Assembly (NCBI GenBank): GCA_031993545.1
Contig: DAMAHZ010000009.1
Coordinates: 6,360-70,359, forward strand
Reading direction: 5' to 3'
DNA from: UBA1535 sp002323775
GTDB lineage: Bacteria; Bacillota; Clostridia; Tissierellales; Sedimentibacteraceae
DNA length: 64,000 nucleotides
Below are positions 1 to 8,981 of the stretch, in pieces. The notes under the pieces were generated by a model. That model ran no database searches. It saw only the letters and a list, made by a program, of their open reading frames with translations, and was not told the DNA's origin. Position 1 is the stretch's first letter. Every line of letters starts with the position of its first letter. The position numbers were made by a program, and so were the translations under genes.

Positions 1-68
1 AACAGCATTAAAATAAGCACGATTCCAAAACCAACAATTAACTTTTTACTTACAGATAAATTTTTCAT
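1..68 (-). CDS. Methyl-accepting chemotaxis protein, N-terminus only (runs off the window)
   Basis: Only the first 22 codons are in the window. The peptide starts MKNLSVSKKLIVGFGIVL and continues into a hydrophobic stretch. A short basic segment followed by a first transmembrane helix with KKLIxGF is typical of clostridial chemoreceptors. A GGAGG ribosome binding site lies 12 bases upstream (complement of 81-85). The gene lies downstream of the LuxR-type regulator on the same strand but is separated from it by a terminator, so it probably has its own promoter in the 69-330 gap. The family call rests on the N-terminus alone. Confidence 0.6.
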   Translation of the reverse strand, partial: MKNLSVSKKLIVGFGIVLILML

Positions 69-147
69 AAACCTTATTTTCCTCCTTATTATCGGATTTT
101 CCGAATTTATTTAATTAATTATTCTATAGTATAAAATGTTTTTTTTC

Positions 148-166
148 ATACTCTGTTCTGTAGTAT
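148..166. promoter_or_regulatory. Dyad ATACT-N9-AGTAT, copy 1
   Basis: A 19-bp inverted repeat (ATACT, nine bases, AGTAT) lies about 80 bases upstream of the chemoreceptor start codon. A near-identical element with the same flanking T run recurs at 379-397. It could be an operator, possibly for the neighbouring LuxR-type regulator. That assignment is inference. Confidence 0.3.
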
Positions 167-331
167 TTTTTACAAAATTCTACATATTTTTCAATATAGA
201 CCATGTTACTTTCTAATTTTATGGAGATATTAAATCAATTATTTTCCATTTTATGGCTACTGATAATGAAGATTAGAAACGATAAATTCTATATTTTGTT
301 ATTAAAACTAGAGATGTGGCTTTATTTAAAC

Positions 332-378
332 AAAAAAATAATCTACTGCATTAGATAGTACAATAGATTATTTTTTTC
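332..378 (-). terminator. Rho-independent terminator after the LuxR-type gene (bidirectional)
   Basis: An A-rich arm with AATAATCTA pairs with TAGATTATT and is followed by a T run. T tracts occur on both sides, so it can act in both directions. It lies just beyond the stop of the regulator gene at 410. Confidence 0.6.
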
Positions 379-397
379 ATACTCAATTATGTAGTAT
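379..397. promoter_or_regulatory. Dyad ATACT-N9-AGTAT, copy 2
   Basis: This is the second copy of the dyad at 148-166. It has the same seven-T run and CATACTC start, and again TGTAGTAT at the right end. It sits between the stop codon of the LuxR-type gene and its terminator. Confidence 0.3.
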
Positions 398-409
398 ATT
401 TGGATTTTG

Positions 410-2905
410 TCAGAATTCTTTATTAGCAAGCTCTGTTTTTGAATGAATATCAAGCTTACTGTATACACTTCTAAGGATTGTCCGCACAGTTTTTTCAGAG
501 ATATACAGCTCAACAGCAATCTCCCTTGCACTCAACCTGCGTCTTGCAAGCAGAGCAATCTCTCTTTCTCTTGGTGTCAGCGGCGATTTATGAGAAATGA
601 TAGCTTTTCTGATGGTCTTCGTACCTCTTTCTTGACGTCTTCCAAGCTCAATTAAAGCATTTATGCTATTTTTGTCTGTTGTTGAGCTCTTTAAAGATTC
701 CAAAACAGAATTTGATGTTCTTACTATTATGGAAAACGGAAGATAAATTTTATCTGGCAGTGCAATTACAAGAGCTTGCTTGAGATATTCTTGTGCCTCA
801 AGGTAATCTCCATTATTAAATTTTGCTACAGTAAGAAAGATAAGTTGATAAAGCTGTGGCATCATATACTTTATATTACCTGTCTGATTTCTTGACTCAT
901 CTAAAGCAATCTGGCAAACACCATAAAACTCATTATAATGTTTATCCATAAGTAAAAGCCTCAAGTGAAGTAGTAGTGCATGGGGAATAACAGGAGCGTT
1001 TAATACTTTTTTTATACTTTCTATGTCATAAAACCATGGAGCAACATAATCTTTGACTTGAAGAACAAGACTTATAATTGACATGCAATACTCCACTATA
1101 CGCAATATGTATATACTGGAATTTTGCCTCGCATAATCTTGTATATTCTTTATTACTGCAAAATAATTTTCAACATCTCCTCGCAAGATAGCAATACGTG
1201 CAAGAACCAGTTCAGCACAGATACAAATGTCAATCTGATGGTAGCTACGTGCACTATACAGTGCTTTATGACATAGAATTTCAGCCTTATTATCTTCGCC
1301 CTGCATAAGCATTGCTTCCGCTTTTATAAGGTATCCCGAGCCTGCACCATGCCCACATGCTAACTTATGATATAAAGATTTACTTTCATTCATTTGCTTC
1401 AGCACATTTTCCAAATTGCCTGATTCACGCCAAAGCATGCTTAATACTGAGGTTGAACCAAATAACCATGGAGTGTTTGATTTAATCATATCAGTAGGTT
1501 TCTCCAAAAGTTCCCATGCTCTCTGCTGCAACTTTCTCATTTTATCAATATCGTTAAATTCCCCCAAGGAAGCTAAAACTGCATATTCACCATCTATTTT
1601 TCGTAATTGTTCTTGATTAAAACCCATTTCATTTTGAATCACATGACAAATCAGTCTGCACAATTTTTGATATTCATTAAAATGCCCTCTCATTAGAGTT
1701 AGATAACCGAATACTATCATGGTAAATGGATACTTACACAATATCTCATCTGGACATTCATTAATTAACGTTGTAAAAAAAACAATTGACATTTTTTCTT
1801 TTTGCTCATCCAAATACTCACGACTAAATGGTAAAGAAAAAATGGAATCAAAATCTCTGAGCTTATAAAAAAATTCAGCAGCAGGAAAATACTGCGATAT
1901 AGAAGCACAGGCAACTCCAGCTTTATAAAATATCTGTCTGTGGTAAGCCTCTGGCATTTGATCATAAAGGCGGTTTTGCAGATAGTTTTGCAAAATACTG
2001 TGAATACTGTAAAGATGTTTATCCGGAAGATATTTTATAAAATCATTATTTTTAAGAAATTCCTCTATTCTCTCAGGAATGGTATCTTGATTTAACATGA
2101 TAGCCGCCTGACGCACTGTAAAGCTTTTTAATACCGAAACCGACAGTAAAAAATCTTTTTCTTCCGATGTAAGATTGTTCCAGATAGCTTTTTCTACCAG
2201 CTTTTCAATATCAGTTGCAAGTTCAAGTGAACCTGTTTCTATAAAATTTATCATTTGAAGACGAATAGCGGATACCCAGCCCTCAGTACTCATAAATATT
2301 TTTTCAAGTTCATCATCAGTCAGGTGAATACCCTCCATTTGAAACAAGCTAAAGGTGCCTTCTCTGTTAAAGAAAAATGATGCGGCATCAATATTATAAA
2401 TACTACTATTATGAATTGAAATTTGCTGTTTAACTTCTAATTGCTGAGTAATAAATATCATATGCAGTTTAGGGTTTTCGTGCATGGAAAAAACACTTAT
2501 TAACTCAGATAGAATATCACAGTTAATAAGCTGATAGTTATCTACCACTAAGTATGTTTCTGTCTCGCAATAAATATCTCTTAGATATGTAGCCATATAA
2601 AACAATGTGTCCATAGTAGGCATCTTAAGGTTTCTCAGATCATTAGCTACCTTGTTATTTACATTTGAAAACAAATTACAAATCCCCATCCATGCTATAG
2701 AAGCAGGTTCACCAAGACATGTATACCAATATTCACGAGCACGATGGGGCAGGTTCTTTTTAAAATATTCCCTGACGGCCGTTGTTTTCCCAAAGCCCGA
2801 CGGTGCTTCCACAACAGTTAACGGATGCTGGGATATTTGGTCAAGCCGTCTTTTGAGCTTGTCCGAAAAATAATAATTATTTTGTTTACTTATTTTTTTT
2901 TGCAT
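410..2905 (-). CDS. MalT-type (LAL) LuxR-family ATP-dependent transcriptional regulator
   Basis: This 831-residue protein has the architecture of large ATP-binding LuxR regulators. A P-loop (APSGFGKTT, residues 34-42) and a Walker-B-like stretch (LVVDNYQLI, about 120) form an STAND ATPase module. A long helical TPR-like middle follows. The last ~60 residues are a LuxR/FixJ helix-turn-helix (LTPREREIALL, then SAREIAVELYISEKTVRT). In MalT relatives an inducer bound by the middle domain drives ATP-dependent oligomerisation and promoter activation. The inducer here is unknown. The start is supported by a GGAGG motif just upstream. No metabolic gene adjoins it; its downstream neighbour on the same strand is a chemoreceptor. 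Confidence 0.88.
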   Translation of the reverse strand: MQKKISKQNNYYFSDKLKRRLDQISQHPLTVVEAPSGFGKTTAVREYFKKNLPHRAREYWYTCLGEPASIAWMGICNLFSNVNNKVANDLRNLKMPTMDTLFYMATYLRDIYCETETYLVVDNYQLINCDILSELISVFSMHENPKLHMIFITQQLEVKQQISIHNSSIYNIDAASFFFNREGTFSLFQMEGIHLTDDELEKIFMSTEGWVSAIRLQMINFIETGSLELATDIEKLVEKAIWNNLTSEEKDFLLSVSVLKSFTVRQAAIMLNQDTIPERIEEFLKNNDFIKYLPDKHLYSIHSILQNYLQNRLYDQMPEAYHRQIFYKAGVACASISQYFPAAEFFYKLRDFDSIFSLPFSREYLDEQKEKMSIVFFTTLINECPDEILCKYPFTMIVFGYLTLMRGHFNEYQKLCRLICHVIQNEMGFNQEQLRKIDGEYAVLASLGEFNDIDKMRKLQQRAWELLEKPTDMIKSNTPWLFGSTSVLSMLWRESGNLENVLKQMNESKSLYHKLACGHGAGSGYLIKAEAMLMQGEDNKAEILCHKALYSARSYHQIDICICAELVLARIAILRGDVENYFAVIKNIQDYARQNSSIYILRIVEYCMSIISLVLQVKDYVAPWFYDIESIKKVLNAPVIPHALLLHLRLLLMDKHYNEFYGVCQIALDESRNQTGNIKYMMPQLYQLIFLTVAKFNNGDYLEAQEYLKQALVIALPDKIYLPFSIIVRTSNSVLESLKSSTTDKNSINALIELGRRQERGTKTIRKAIISHKSPLTPREREIALLARRRLSAREIAVELYISEKTVRTILRSVYSKLDIHSKTELANKEF

Positions 2906-2968
2906 TTATTTTCCTCCAATCTGCTAATGGAGAACATGCCTTTCAATTTTAAGTATTGATACAAGCAC

Positions 2969-3145
2969 TTATTTTTTAGAAGACTTTCTTCTCATATCAT
3001 TCGGTTTTGGAGTATCTTCAGGAATTAACCAAAGATTCCCTTTTTTCACAACGCCTTTAATTCGGTCATTTGCACAGTACAGTGTTACCATTCTACTGCC
3101 GATACCCCATTTTTCTCCAGCTTCTTTTACTGTTAAGTATTCCAT
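2969..3145 (-). CDS. Small helix-turn-helix protein (excisionase/MerR-like fold)
   Basis: This 58-residue protein begins MEYLTVKEAGEKWGIGSRMV and has a KKGNLWLIPEDT segment followed by a lysine/arginine-rich tail. The pattern (T-V-K-E-A-G-x-x-W-G helix, then a wing containing GNLWLIP) is that of small excisionase-like winged-helix DNA-binding proteins common in Firmicutes. An AAATGGAGATGTT stretch precedes the ATG and supplies a GGAG ribosome binding site. It lies between the LuxR-type and XRE-type regulators. Its target is unknown and no integrase is nearby. Confidence 0.6.
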   Translation of the reverse strand: MEYLTVKEAGEKWGIGSRMVTLYCANDRIKGVVKKGNLWLIPEDTPKPNDMRRKSSKK

Positions 3146-3321
3146 TATAACATCTCCATTTCTTTTATTCTATCACAAAAAATTATATATTTCAATATAT
3201 AGTAATATACTAAATGTAGAAATATATATTACCTTTTATTTATTTGTAATTTGTTTTCATTACTTTACCATATTTTTAAAAAATCAAATATATATTCATC
3301 TAGTTTTTTTATATCATTTAG

Positions 3322-3666
3322 TCAAGATTTTATTCTTTCACGCATGCTTTTTTTGAGTGCCTTAGCCATATCAGAAATTATCCTAATTTCCAATTCGCTG
3401 CAATCGCTTATCGTTGTGGCAAGTTCATTTTCAAATACTGCTTTTCCCTTGATAATACTATCGCACACAAGTTCATCCAAGGTCACTCCAAGAGCATTTG
3501 CTATTTTCACAAGCGAAGGAAGACTCACCTTAGTGTTGCCAGTTTCAACATGACTTGTATGAGTTATGGATAACCCAGCAAACTCTGCTAGTCTCTCCTG
3601 TGTCATATTCTGATTTATACGCAGATTTTTAATACGTGTACCTATAGATTTATAATCTAAAATCAT
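3322..3666 (-). CDS. XRE-family helix-turn-helix transcriptional regulator
   Basis: This 114-residue protein has an N-terminal Cro/CI helix-turn-helix (about residues 8-62: GTRIKNLRINQNMTQERLAE, then GNTKVSLPSLVKIANALGV). The ~50-residue helical tail may mediate dimerisation. The layout is the common SinR/HipB-like single-domain regulator. It stands alone, about 560 bases from the next gene, so it may regulate itself or the adjacent small HTH gene. TATAAT-like motifs occur upstream around 3705-3730. Confidence 0.8.
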   Translation of the reverse strand: MILDYKSIGTRIKNLRINQNMTQERLAEFAGLSITHTSHVETGNTKVSLPSLVKIANALGVTLDELVCDSIIKGKAVFENELATTISDCSELEIRIISDMAKALKKSMRERIKS

Positions 3667-3999
3667 TTTAATTCACCATCCTTAATCCAACTATATGCTT
3701 ATATTGTATAATCATTTTGCCTATAATATAATGATGTGTATGCACATATAGACTATATAAATAAACTAAAAGAAAAAAAAGAAATTTATCTTTTGTGCCT
3801 TCATGATTACCATATGAGCGGGTTGATTTCTTAAATTAATACTAACTAAATTATAACCGTAATATTCCTTGTAATACATGAGTAATCTGTAATATTTTTA
3901 GAGGCTAATACTTTACTTTTATATTAAACAATAAATCAAATAAATTGATGATATGGTGTATTTCTTATAGTTATAACACGCTTATTATCAGGTAAAAAT

Positions 4000-4025
4000 A
4001 AAAAGACGGCAATTGCCGTCTTTTT
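4000..4025. terminator. Orphan perfect-palindrome terminator
   Basis: The 26-bp palindrome consists of AAAAAGACGGC, a central AATT and GCCGTCTTTTT. It has a GC-rich stem and A/T tracts on both sides, the hallmark of a bidirectional intrinsic terminator. No annotated gene ends at it on either strand. Confidence 0.6.
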
Positions 4026-4186
4026 AGCTATTAATATAATTACTTATCAATATTATTGCTTGTCAGATTTTAAAAACTAAGCTTCTTTTTATGTTACTAA
4101 AATCGTTTAAGTTATGAAGAAGAAAACTGTCGTTGTCAAAAAATTTAAGGATACAAAATAAATTAAGAGAAAAGCTTAATACAATA

Positions 4187-4226
4187 AAAAAATCAAAGAA
4201 AATAAAATATTTTCTTTGATTTTTAT
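4187..4226 (-). terminator. Terminator of the TlpA/CcdA operon
   Basis: AAAAATCAAAGAAAAT pairs with ATTTTCTTTGATTTTT immediately downstream of the stop codon of the thioredoxin-like lipoprotein. It is AT-rich but long and almost perfectly paired. Confidence 0.6.
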
Positions 4227-4227
4227 C

Positions 4228-4761
4228 TTATTTTATTACATTATACATTTGCTCCATTAAATTGGAATCCATCATGCCTTTCCAAGATGTTATCATTTCA
4301 CCTTTTTCATTTATAGCAAATGTTGTTGGATATGCGTCTACTCCATACATAGATGCTACTTCCATTTTTTCATCTAAAAGTACTGTACCTGTTAATTTAT
4401 GCTCATCAATAAATTTTTGTACTTTATCCTTTGATTCTCCAACATTCACATACAATATTACTAAGTCGTCTTTATGTGCTTCTTGCAGCTTCATCAAATC
4501 AGGCATTTCCTGAACACAGAATTTACACCATGTTGCCCAAAAATTAAGCATAACCTTTTTACCAAGGAAATCACTAAGTTTTACTGTATTGCCTTCCATG
4601 TCCTTTAGCTCAAAATCTGGAGCCATAACTGGTTTTCTTTCTGTATTTGATACCTCATTTGTTGCACCTTCAACATCTTTCGGAATTTCAGCCTTATCCT
4701 TTGCACAAGCACTAACAAGCATCATTGCCATAAGCAATAATATAATAAATATTTTTTTCAT
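4228..4761 (-). CDS. TlpA/ResA-family thioredoxin-like lipoprotein
   Basis: This 177-residue exported thiol-disulfide oxidoreductase has a signal peptide ending in a lipobox (LVSAC, with Cys19 as the lipidation site). A thioredoxin fold follows with the active site WCKFC (Cys79 and Cys82) after NFWAT, and a cis-proline region (DAYPTTF). ResA/TlpA proteins reduce disulfides outside the membrane, for example in apocytochrome or other client proteins. They draw electrons through CcdA, whose gene ends 29 bases upstream, so the two form one functional unit. No cytochrome gene is visible, so the client is unknown. Confidence 0.88.
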   Translation of the reverse strand: MKKIFIILLLMAMMLVSACAKDKAEIPKDVEGATNEVSNTERKPVMAPDFELKDMEGNTVKLSDFLGKKVMLNFWATWCKFCVQEMPDLMKLQEAHKDDLVILYVNVGESKDKVQKFIDEHKLTGTVLLDEKMEVASMYGVDAYPTTFAINEKGEMITSWKGMMDSNLMEQMYNVIK

Positions 4762-4790
4762 TGCAATTTTACTCTCCCTCTATAAAATTT

Positions 4791-5474
4791 TTATAAAAAT
4801 CTATTTATAATTGTTAATTTATCAAACATTATCAATATACCAACAATAATTATAATTACTCCGCCTATCTTATTTATATAAACACTTGCTTTCTCAAATT
4901 TTGCCATATTCTTGTCAAATAAATTAAGTATAAATGACACTATGATAAATGGTATTGCAAAGCCTAACGAATATACAAGCAAAAGCATTACTCCTTGCCC
5001 AAAACCTGTTTGACCCGCAGCCATAAAAAGTATTGAAGCCAAAACTGTACCTATACAAGGCGTCCAGCCTATAGATAAAGACATTCCCATCAAAATTGAA
5101 CCTAAAAAGCCTTTAGTTTTAGGAGTCCTCATATTAGACGTAAAATTAAAAAATTTTAATTTTATAAGACCAAGCATATTAAATCCTAAAATTATTATTA
5201 TCGCTCCGCTTATAAATCTGAAAGTCTTCATATTTTTCGAGATGAAACCACCTAAAGCAGAAACAGCTCCGCCCAAAATCATAAATATAATTGTAAATCC
5301 AATTATAAATCCTATTGTTCTCGTAAATATTAAAAACTTTCCTTTTTTTGTGTTATCATCAATTGATACACCTGCGACATACGCTATATATGCTGGTATA
5401 AGCGGAAGTATGCAAGGTGAAAAAAATGAAGTTATGCCCCCGAAAAAAGCTACTGGAAATGTTACTCCACCCAT
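4791..5474 (-). CDS. ccdA: CcdA-type cytochrome c biogenesis / disulfide-reducing membrane protein
   Basis: This 227-residue polytopic protein of about six helices carries both signature cysteine motifs of the CcdA/DsbD transmembrane family: SFFSPCILPLIPAY (Cys21) and GWTPCIGTVLAS (about residue 137). The family moves reducing equivalents from cytosolic thioredoxin across the membrane to extracytoplasmic thioredoxin-like proteins. The TlpA-like lipoprotein directly downstream is the likely acceptor. A GGAGG lies ten bases upstream of the ATG. Confidence 0.9.
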   Translation of the reverse strand: MGGVTFPVAFFGGITSFFSPCILPLIPAYIAYVAGVSIDDNTKKGKFLIFTRTIGFIIGFTIIFMILGGAVSALGGFISKNMKTFRFISGAIIIILGFNMLGLIKLKFFNFTSNMRTPKTKGFLGSILMGMSLSIGWTPCIGTVLASILFMAAGQTGFGQGVMLLLVYSLGFAIPFIIVSFILNLFDKNMAKFEKASVYINKIGGVIIIIVGILIMFDKLTIINRFL

Positions 5475-5543
5475 ATTCTAAAATCCTCCTTAAAAGTTAT
5501 GTAGTATTTAATGTATAGTTTTTCTACATGAATTATATACTCT

Positions 5544-6398
5544 TTATTTATTTACAGTTTTGCAAATAAATATTCTCTTATATTTTTTAGATAAAATTTC
5601 ATATGCTTTCATGATAGAAAATTTATCATTATAAAAGCCAAAAACAGCAGAACCGCTGCCTGTCATAAGTGAAGAAATTGCACCTGTGCTTTTTAAATCA
5701 TCTTTAATTAAAGTTATCTTAGGCTGTAGTCTAAAAGCTGCAAGTTCAAGAGTATTAGCTACTGACAAGCAAGTATTATAATAATCACTGCTATTTATGT
5801 AATTCAAAATTTTATTGTCTATATAACGATTGTGTTCATCCTCTTTGAGTGTGTTATATGCAAGTGGTGTAGAAATGCTATAGCTCGGCTTAATTATAAG
5901 TATATTTTCCCACATAAACGGATTCAGTTCTGTGATTATATCACCAAGTCCTTCGCACAGGCAAGTTCCGCCTTTAAGACAAAAAGCCACATCCGCTCCT
6001 ACCTTTACACCTAGCTCTTGCATCTCTTGGCTAGTCATGCCTAAGTTCCAAAGCTCATTAAGACCTGTTATCACAGTGGCCGCATTTGAACTGCCTCCTG
6101 CAAGACCTGCTCCAGATGGTATTGTCTTTTTTATTGCTATTTTTATACCTGTGTTTATATTAAATTTTTCTTTTATTAGTGTTGCAGCCTTGTGACAAGT
6201 GTTCCTTTCATCAACTGGTATTTTATGATTGTCACAAGATAATTCTACGCCTGATTTATTTTCAAATATTTGTAATTTATCATATAAATCTACTCTTTGC
6301 ATGACAGATTTTATATTATGATAACCATCTTCTCTCTTATTTATAACATCTAAAAATAAATTTATTTTCGCATACGAATTAAGCTTAATTCTGTTCAT
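5544..6398 (-). CDS. ispE: 4-diphosphocytidyl-2-C-methyl-D-erythritol kinase
   Basis: This 284-residue GHMP kinase phosphorylates CDP-ME at the 2-position in the non-mevalonate (MEP) isoprenoid pathway. The N-terminus (NSYAKINLFLDVINKREDGYH) carries the conserved AKINL and DGYH. The glycine-rich ATP loop is PSGAGLAGGSSNAA (about residues 92-105). The third GHMP motif is MTGSGSAVFG. The length matches the family. The next gene, encoding a DUF1893 protein, lies about 110 bases upstream and may or may not be cotranscribed. Confidence 0.95.
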   Translation of the reverse strand: MNRIKLNSYAKINLFLDVINKREDGYHNIKSVMQRVDLYDKLQIFENKSGVELSCDNHKIPVDERNTCHKAATLIKEKFNINTGIKIAIKKTIPSGAGLAGGSSNAATVITGLNELWNLGMTSQEMQELGVKVGADVAFCLKGGTCLCEGLGDIITELNPFMWENILIIKPSYSISTPLAYNTLKEDEHNRYIDNKILNYINSSDYYNTCLSVANTLELAAFRLQPKITLIKDDLKSTGAISSLMTGSGSAVFGFYNDKFSIMKAYEILSKKYKRIFICKTVNK

Positions 6399-6509
6399 AT
6401 TAAACTATTCTCCCTTATCTGTTACTGTTTATAATTATAAAACGGATGGAGTAAAATTAGACTCTACTATCATAGTGTGTATTTATGGAGCGAAATTTGT
6501 TTCGCTTTT

Positions 6510-6938
6510 TTATAATAAGCCTTTTTCAACTAAAAATTTTTCAATATTAACTAATAAATTTTCAAAATCTTCTTCATCTTTAGCAAGAGTCTCAACCGGA
6601 CACATTCCGGTTTTATCTCTATTCTCTATAAACTCAACTTCTTCTACAAATATCAGCTTTATACCATTATCAATAAGCAAATTTTTTGCTCTTGTAGTTA
6701 TGACTTCACAGTACAATTCCTTGATATCCGCTTCTCTGTATATCCATGCTGCCGCCTTCCCTATAACTCTATCAGAACAGGAAGCTTCTTTCATTTGGTC
6801 CCTAATCTTCATATATGCTAAATATAAAGGTTTTATTCCAAAACCATCATTTTTATATATAACCTTATTGTTATTAACTATAACTATTTTTTGATTTTCA
6901 TTGTACATTGTTTCTTGCGCTAGATTCAAACTGCTCAT
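6510..6938 (-). CDS. DUF1893 domain protein
   Basis: The call rests on the pattern IVNNNKVIYKNDGFGIKPLY followed by DRVIGKAAAWIY and CPVETLAKD, which I recognise as DUF1893. This is a small cytoplasmic family with a cytidine-deaminase-like fold and no established reaction. I start it at the ATG for MSSLNL (142 residues) because AAAGGG lies eight bases upstream. The longer reading from a TTG eight codons earlier lacks a ribosome binding site. It sits 26 bases downstream of sdaAA and may be in the serine dehydratase transcript. Confidence 0.75.
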   Translation of the reverse strand: MSSLNLAQETMYNENQKIVIVNNNKVIYKNDGFGIKPLYLAYMKIRDQMKEASCSDRVIGKAAAWIYREADIKELYCEVITTRAKNLLIDNGIKLIFVEEVEFIENRDKTGMCPVETLAKDEEDFENLLVNIEKFLVEKGLL

Positions 6939-6964
6939 ATTTACGTCCCTTTCTAATATCAATT

Positions 6965-7834
6965 TTAATTTTCACCGTGAACTTTTTTAGATAATTCAAT
7001 TCCTGTTTCAGTTACTGCAATCCCACCTAAGGCTGTTTCCCTTAAATTAGGGTGCATCATTCTTCCGACACTATACATAGCTTCTACTGTCTCATCAAAA
7101 TCTACTACACTTGTAATTCCCGATAAAGCAAGCTCTGCCGAGGTCATAGCATTGACTGCTCCAGATGAATTTCTCTTTGAACAAGGAGATTCAACAAGTC
7201 CTGCTATCGGATCACAAATTAATCCCATAACATTTTTAAGTGCTATTGCTGCTGCTGTTAAAGACATTTTCGGAGTTCCTCCTGCCATTTCAACGAGTCC
7301 CGCTGCTGCCATCGCTGCTGCTGAGCCACATTCTGCCTGACATCCTCCTTCTGCACCTGAAACAGTTGCATTTTGAATGATTATTTTACCTATGCCAGAA
7401 GCTGTCAAAAGTCCCCTTATAATCACATCTTCATCACATTCAAGCTCCTCAGCACCAGTTACAATTGAAGCAGGGATTATTCCGCTTGAGCCTGCTGTCG
7501 GTGCTGCACAAATTCTACCCATCGAAGCATTGTGCTGTGCAGCAGCTAAGGCACGAATCATCGCTCTGTTTATTGAGCCTCCGCATATAGTTTTTTTGCT
7601 TTTAACATAATCATCTAATTTCTGAGCTTCTCCCCCTATTATTCCTCCCATTGTTTCCTTTGCTTCCATGTCACTTATCGACTTCTTCATAACATCAAGA
7701 ACATTCTTCATTCTTGATACTATTTCTTCTCTCGTTGCAGCTGTTGAATCTATTTCATCATTTATAACCACTTCAGATATTGGAAGATTTTTTTCCATAC
7801 ATTCTTTTAGCAGTTCTTTTGCATTATTATACAT
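6965..7834 (-). CDS. sdaAA: L-serine dehydratase, iron-sulfur alpha subunit
   Basis: This 289-residue alpha subunit of the oxygen-sensitive [4Fe-4S] L-serine dehydratase converts serine to pyruvate and ammonia. Recognisable blocks are GRICAAPTAGSSGIIPA, GAEGGCQAECGSAAAMAA (with cluster cysteines) and GLICDPIAGLVESPC. It lies 19 bases downstream of the beta-subunit gene, the standard sdaAB-sdaAA order in Firmicutes. The products feed amino-acid fermentation. glyA and serS in the same window share the serine pool. Confidence 0.95.
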   Translation of the reverse strand: MYNNAKELLKECMEKNLPISEVVINDEIDSTAATREEIVSRMKNVLDVMKKSISDMEAKETMGGIIGGEAQKLDDYVKSKKTICGGSINRAMIRALAAAQHNASMGRICAAPTAGSSGIIPASIVTGAEELECDEDVIIRGLLTASGIGKIIIQNATVSGAEGGCQAECGSAAAMAAAGLVEMAGGTPKMSLTAAAIALKNVMGLICDPIAGLVESPCSKRNSSGAVNAMTSAELALSGITSVVDFDETVEAMYSVGRMMHPNLRETALGGIAVTETGIELSKKVHGEN

Positions 7835-7853
7835 TTTAATTGTTTTCCTTTCT

Positions 7854-8534
7854 TTATTTCGTTCCCGGTTTTTTTATTTCTATTACAGATCTCATAGAAT
7901 CTATCTCTTTTATCGTATCAATTACATTCTTATTAGAGGCACTGTCAATTTCTATAACCATTGAAGCTTCTTTTGACCCAGAATTTCTCAAAACCTTCAT
8001 ATTGGCAATATTAATTCTATTATGAGCAAGAATACCTGAAACCTCACTTATTATACCCCTCTTATCAATATGTCTAGTTATTATTGTATCATATTCACCA
8101 GTGAAATCAACGTCAAAATCATTTATTTTAGTAATGACAACAGCTCCTCCTCCGACAGAAGATCCTATAACATATGTTATTTTTCCATTTATATCTTCTA
8201 ACTCAAACTTGACTGTGTTTGGATGAACTAAGCCTAAATCAGCCGGAACGAATTCATATTTTAAATTCTCCTTATCAGCTATTTGTAGCGAATCTCTCAA
8301 TCTTTCATCATCAGGCTCATATCCCAATATACCTGCTACAAGAGCCCTATCAGTTCCATGTCCCTTATACGTTCTGGCAAATGAACCATGAAGATAAAAT
8401 TTTACTTTTTTTATTCTTTCTTCACATATATCCCTCGCTATCTTAGCAAGACGTGCTGCTCCTGCTGTATGCGAGCTTGAAGGCCCTATCATAATAGGTC
8501 CTAAAACATCAAAAATACTATTTACTTTTTTCAT
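7854..8534 (-). CDS. sdaAB: L-serine dehydratase, beta subunit (ACT domain)
   Basis: The beta subunit of about 226 residues starts MKKVNSIFDVLG and contains GPSSSHTAGAARLAK, the serine dehydratase beta signature. A C-terminal ACT domain (ITRHIDKRGIISEVSGILAH, from about residue 150) follows. I begin it at the second Met: AAAGGA lies eleven bases before that ATG, while a TATAAT box lies six bases before the upstream in-frame ATG at 8555, which would then sit near the transcription start. It precedes sdaAA as an operon. Confidence 0.93.
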   Translation of the reverse strand: MKKVNSIFDVLGPIMIGPSSSHTAGAARLAKIARDICEERIKKVKFYLHGSFARTYKGHGTDRALVAGILGYEPDDERLRDSLQIADKENLKYEFVPADLGLVHPNTVKFELEDINGKITYVIGSSVGGGAVVITKINDFDVDFTGEYDTIITRHIDKRGIISEVSGILAHNRINIANMKVLRNSGSKEASMVIEIDSASNKNVIDTIKEIDSMRSVIEIKKPGTK

Positions 8535-8981
8535 TTTATTTATAATCCTTTCCATCTCTATTATAGCTATATTAGTAAATTTTCAGACATTTGTAAAGAA
8601 AAATATTATTATAATCGCTGGTAATTATAAGAAATTTTTTATTAAATTCTGCTATTTTTTAAATTTCACTTGAAAAATGAAAATAAGAACAGTATTAGTT
8701 TTTTTAATAATGCAATTATAAATATATTGATTTTTTGTTACGATTTTATTATAATGTAACTAATATACAAAGTTTCGACATTTTATTTAATTATCTCAAT
8801 ATTTAACATTGTAAGATTAGGTAGGAAATCATTATATACTGTATAAACCAATGTATTTAAACTTTATACGATTATTTAAGATTAACTCATTCTTCTATAT
8901 CCTCAAACAGAGATTGACATCAGTATATTGCAATATTTCTTATTTTATCATTTTAGAATTTTAGAAAGGAAAGGAATCACA
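8535..8981. promoter_or_regulatory. Divergent promoter region between sdaAB and the tandem chemoreceptors
   Basis: This AT-rich gap separates divergent transcripts. On the minus strand, TATAAT at about 8561-8566 precedes sdaAB. On the plus strand, TTGACA at 8914-8919 could be a -35 for the chemoreceptors, but I see no good -10. I looked for a cyclic-di-GMP riboswitch, common before clostridial chemotaxis genes, and saw none of its conserved blocks. Confidence 0.35.

Larger units (their letters stand above)
3667..4227. other. 560-bp gap with an orphan terminator and no recognised gene
   Basis: I found no convincing reading frame here on either strand. The only clear structures are the isolated palindromic terminator at 4000-4025 and the terminator of the TlpA gene at 4187-4226. 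The stretch 3730-4000 is AT-rich and could encode a small RNA ending at the orphan terminator. Confidence 0.4.

Noticed and set aside
6487..6511. GCGAAA/TTTCGC hairpin after the DUF1893 gene as its terminator
   Set aside because: The T tract lies on the plus-strand side, whereas the gene is on the minus strand. No minus-strand tail follows, so it is not a normal terminator for it.
8690..8981. Cyclic-di-GMP riboswitch before the tandem chemoreceptors
   Set aside because: None of the conserved tetraloop/receptor blocks of GEMM-I or GEMM-II are present.
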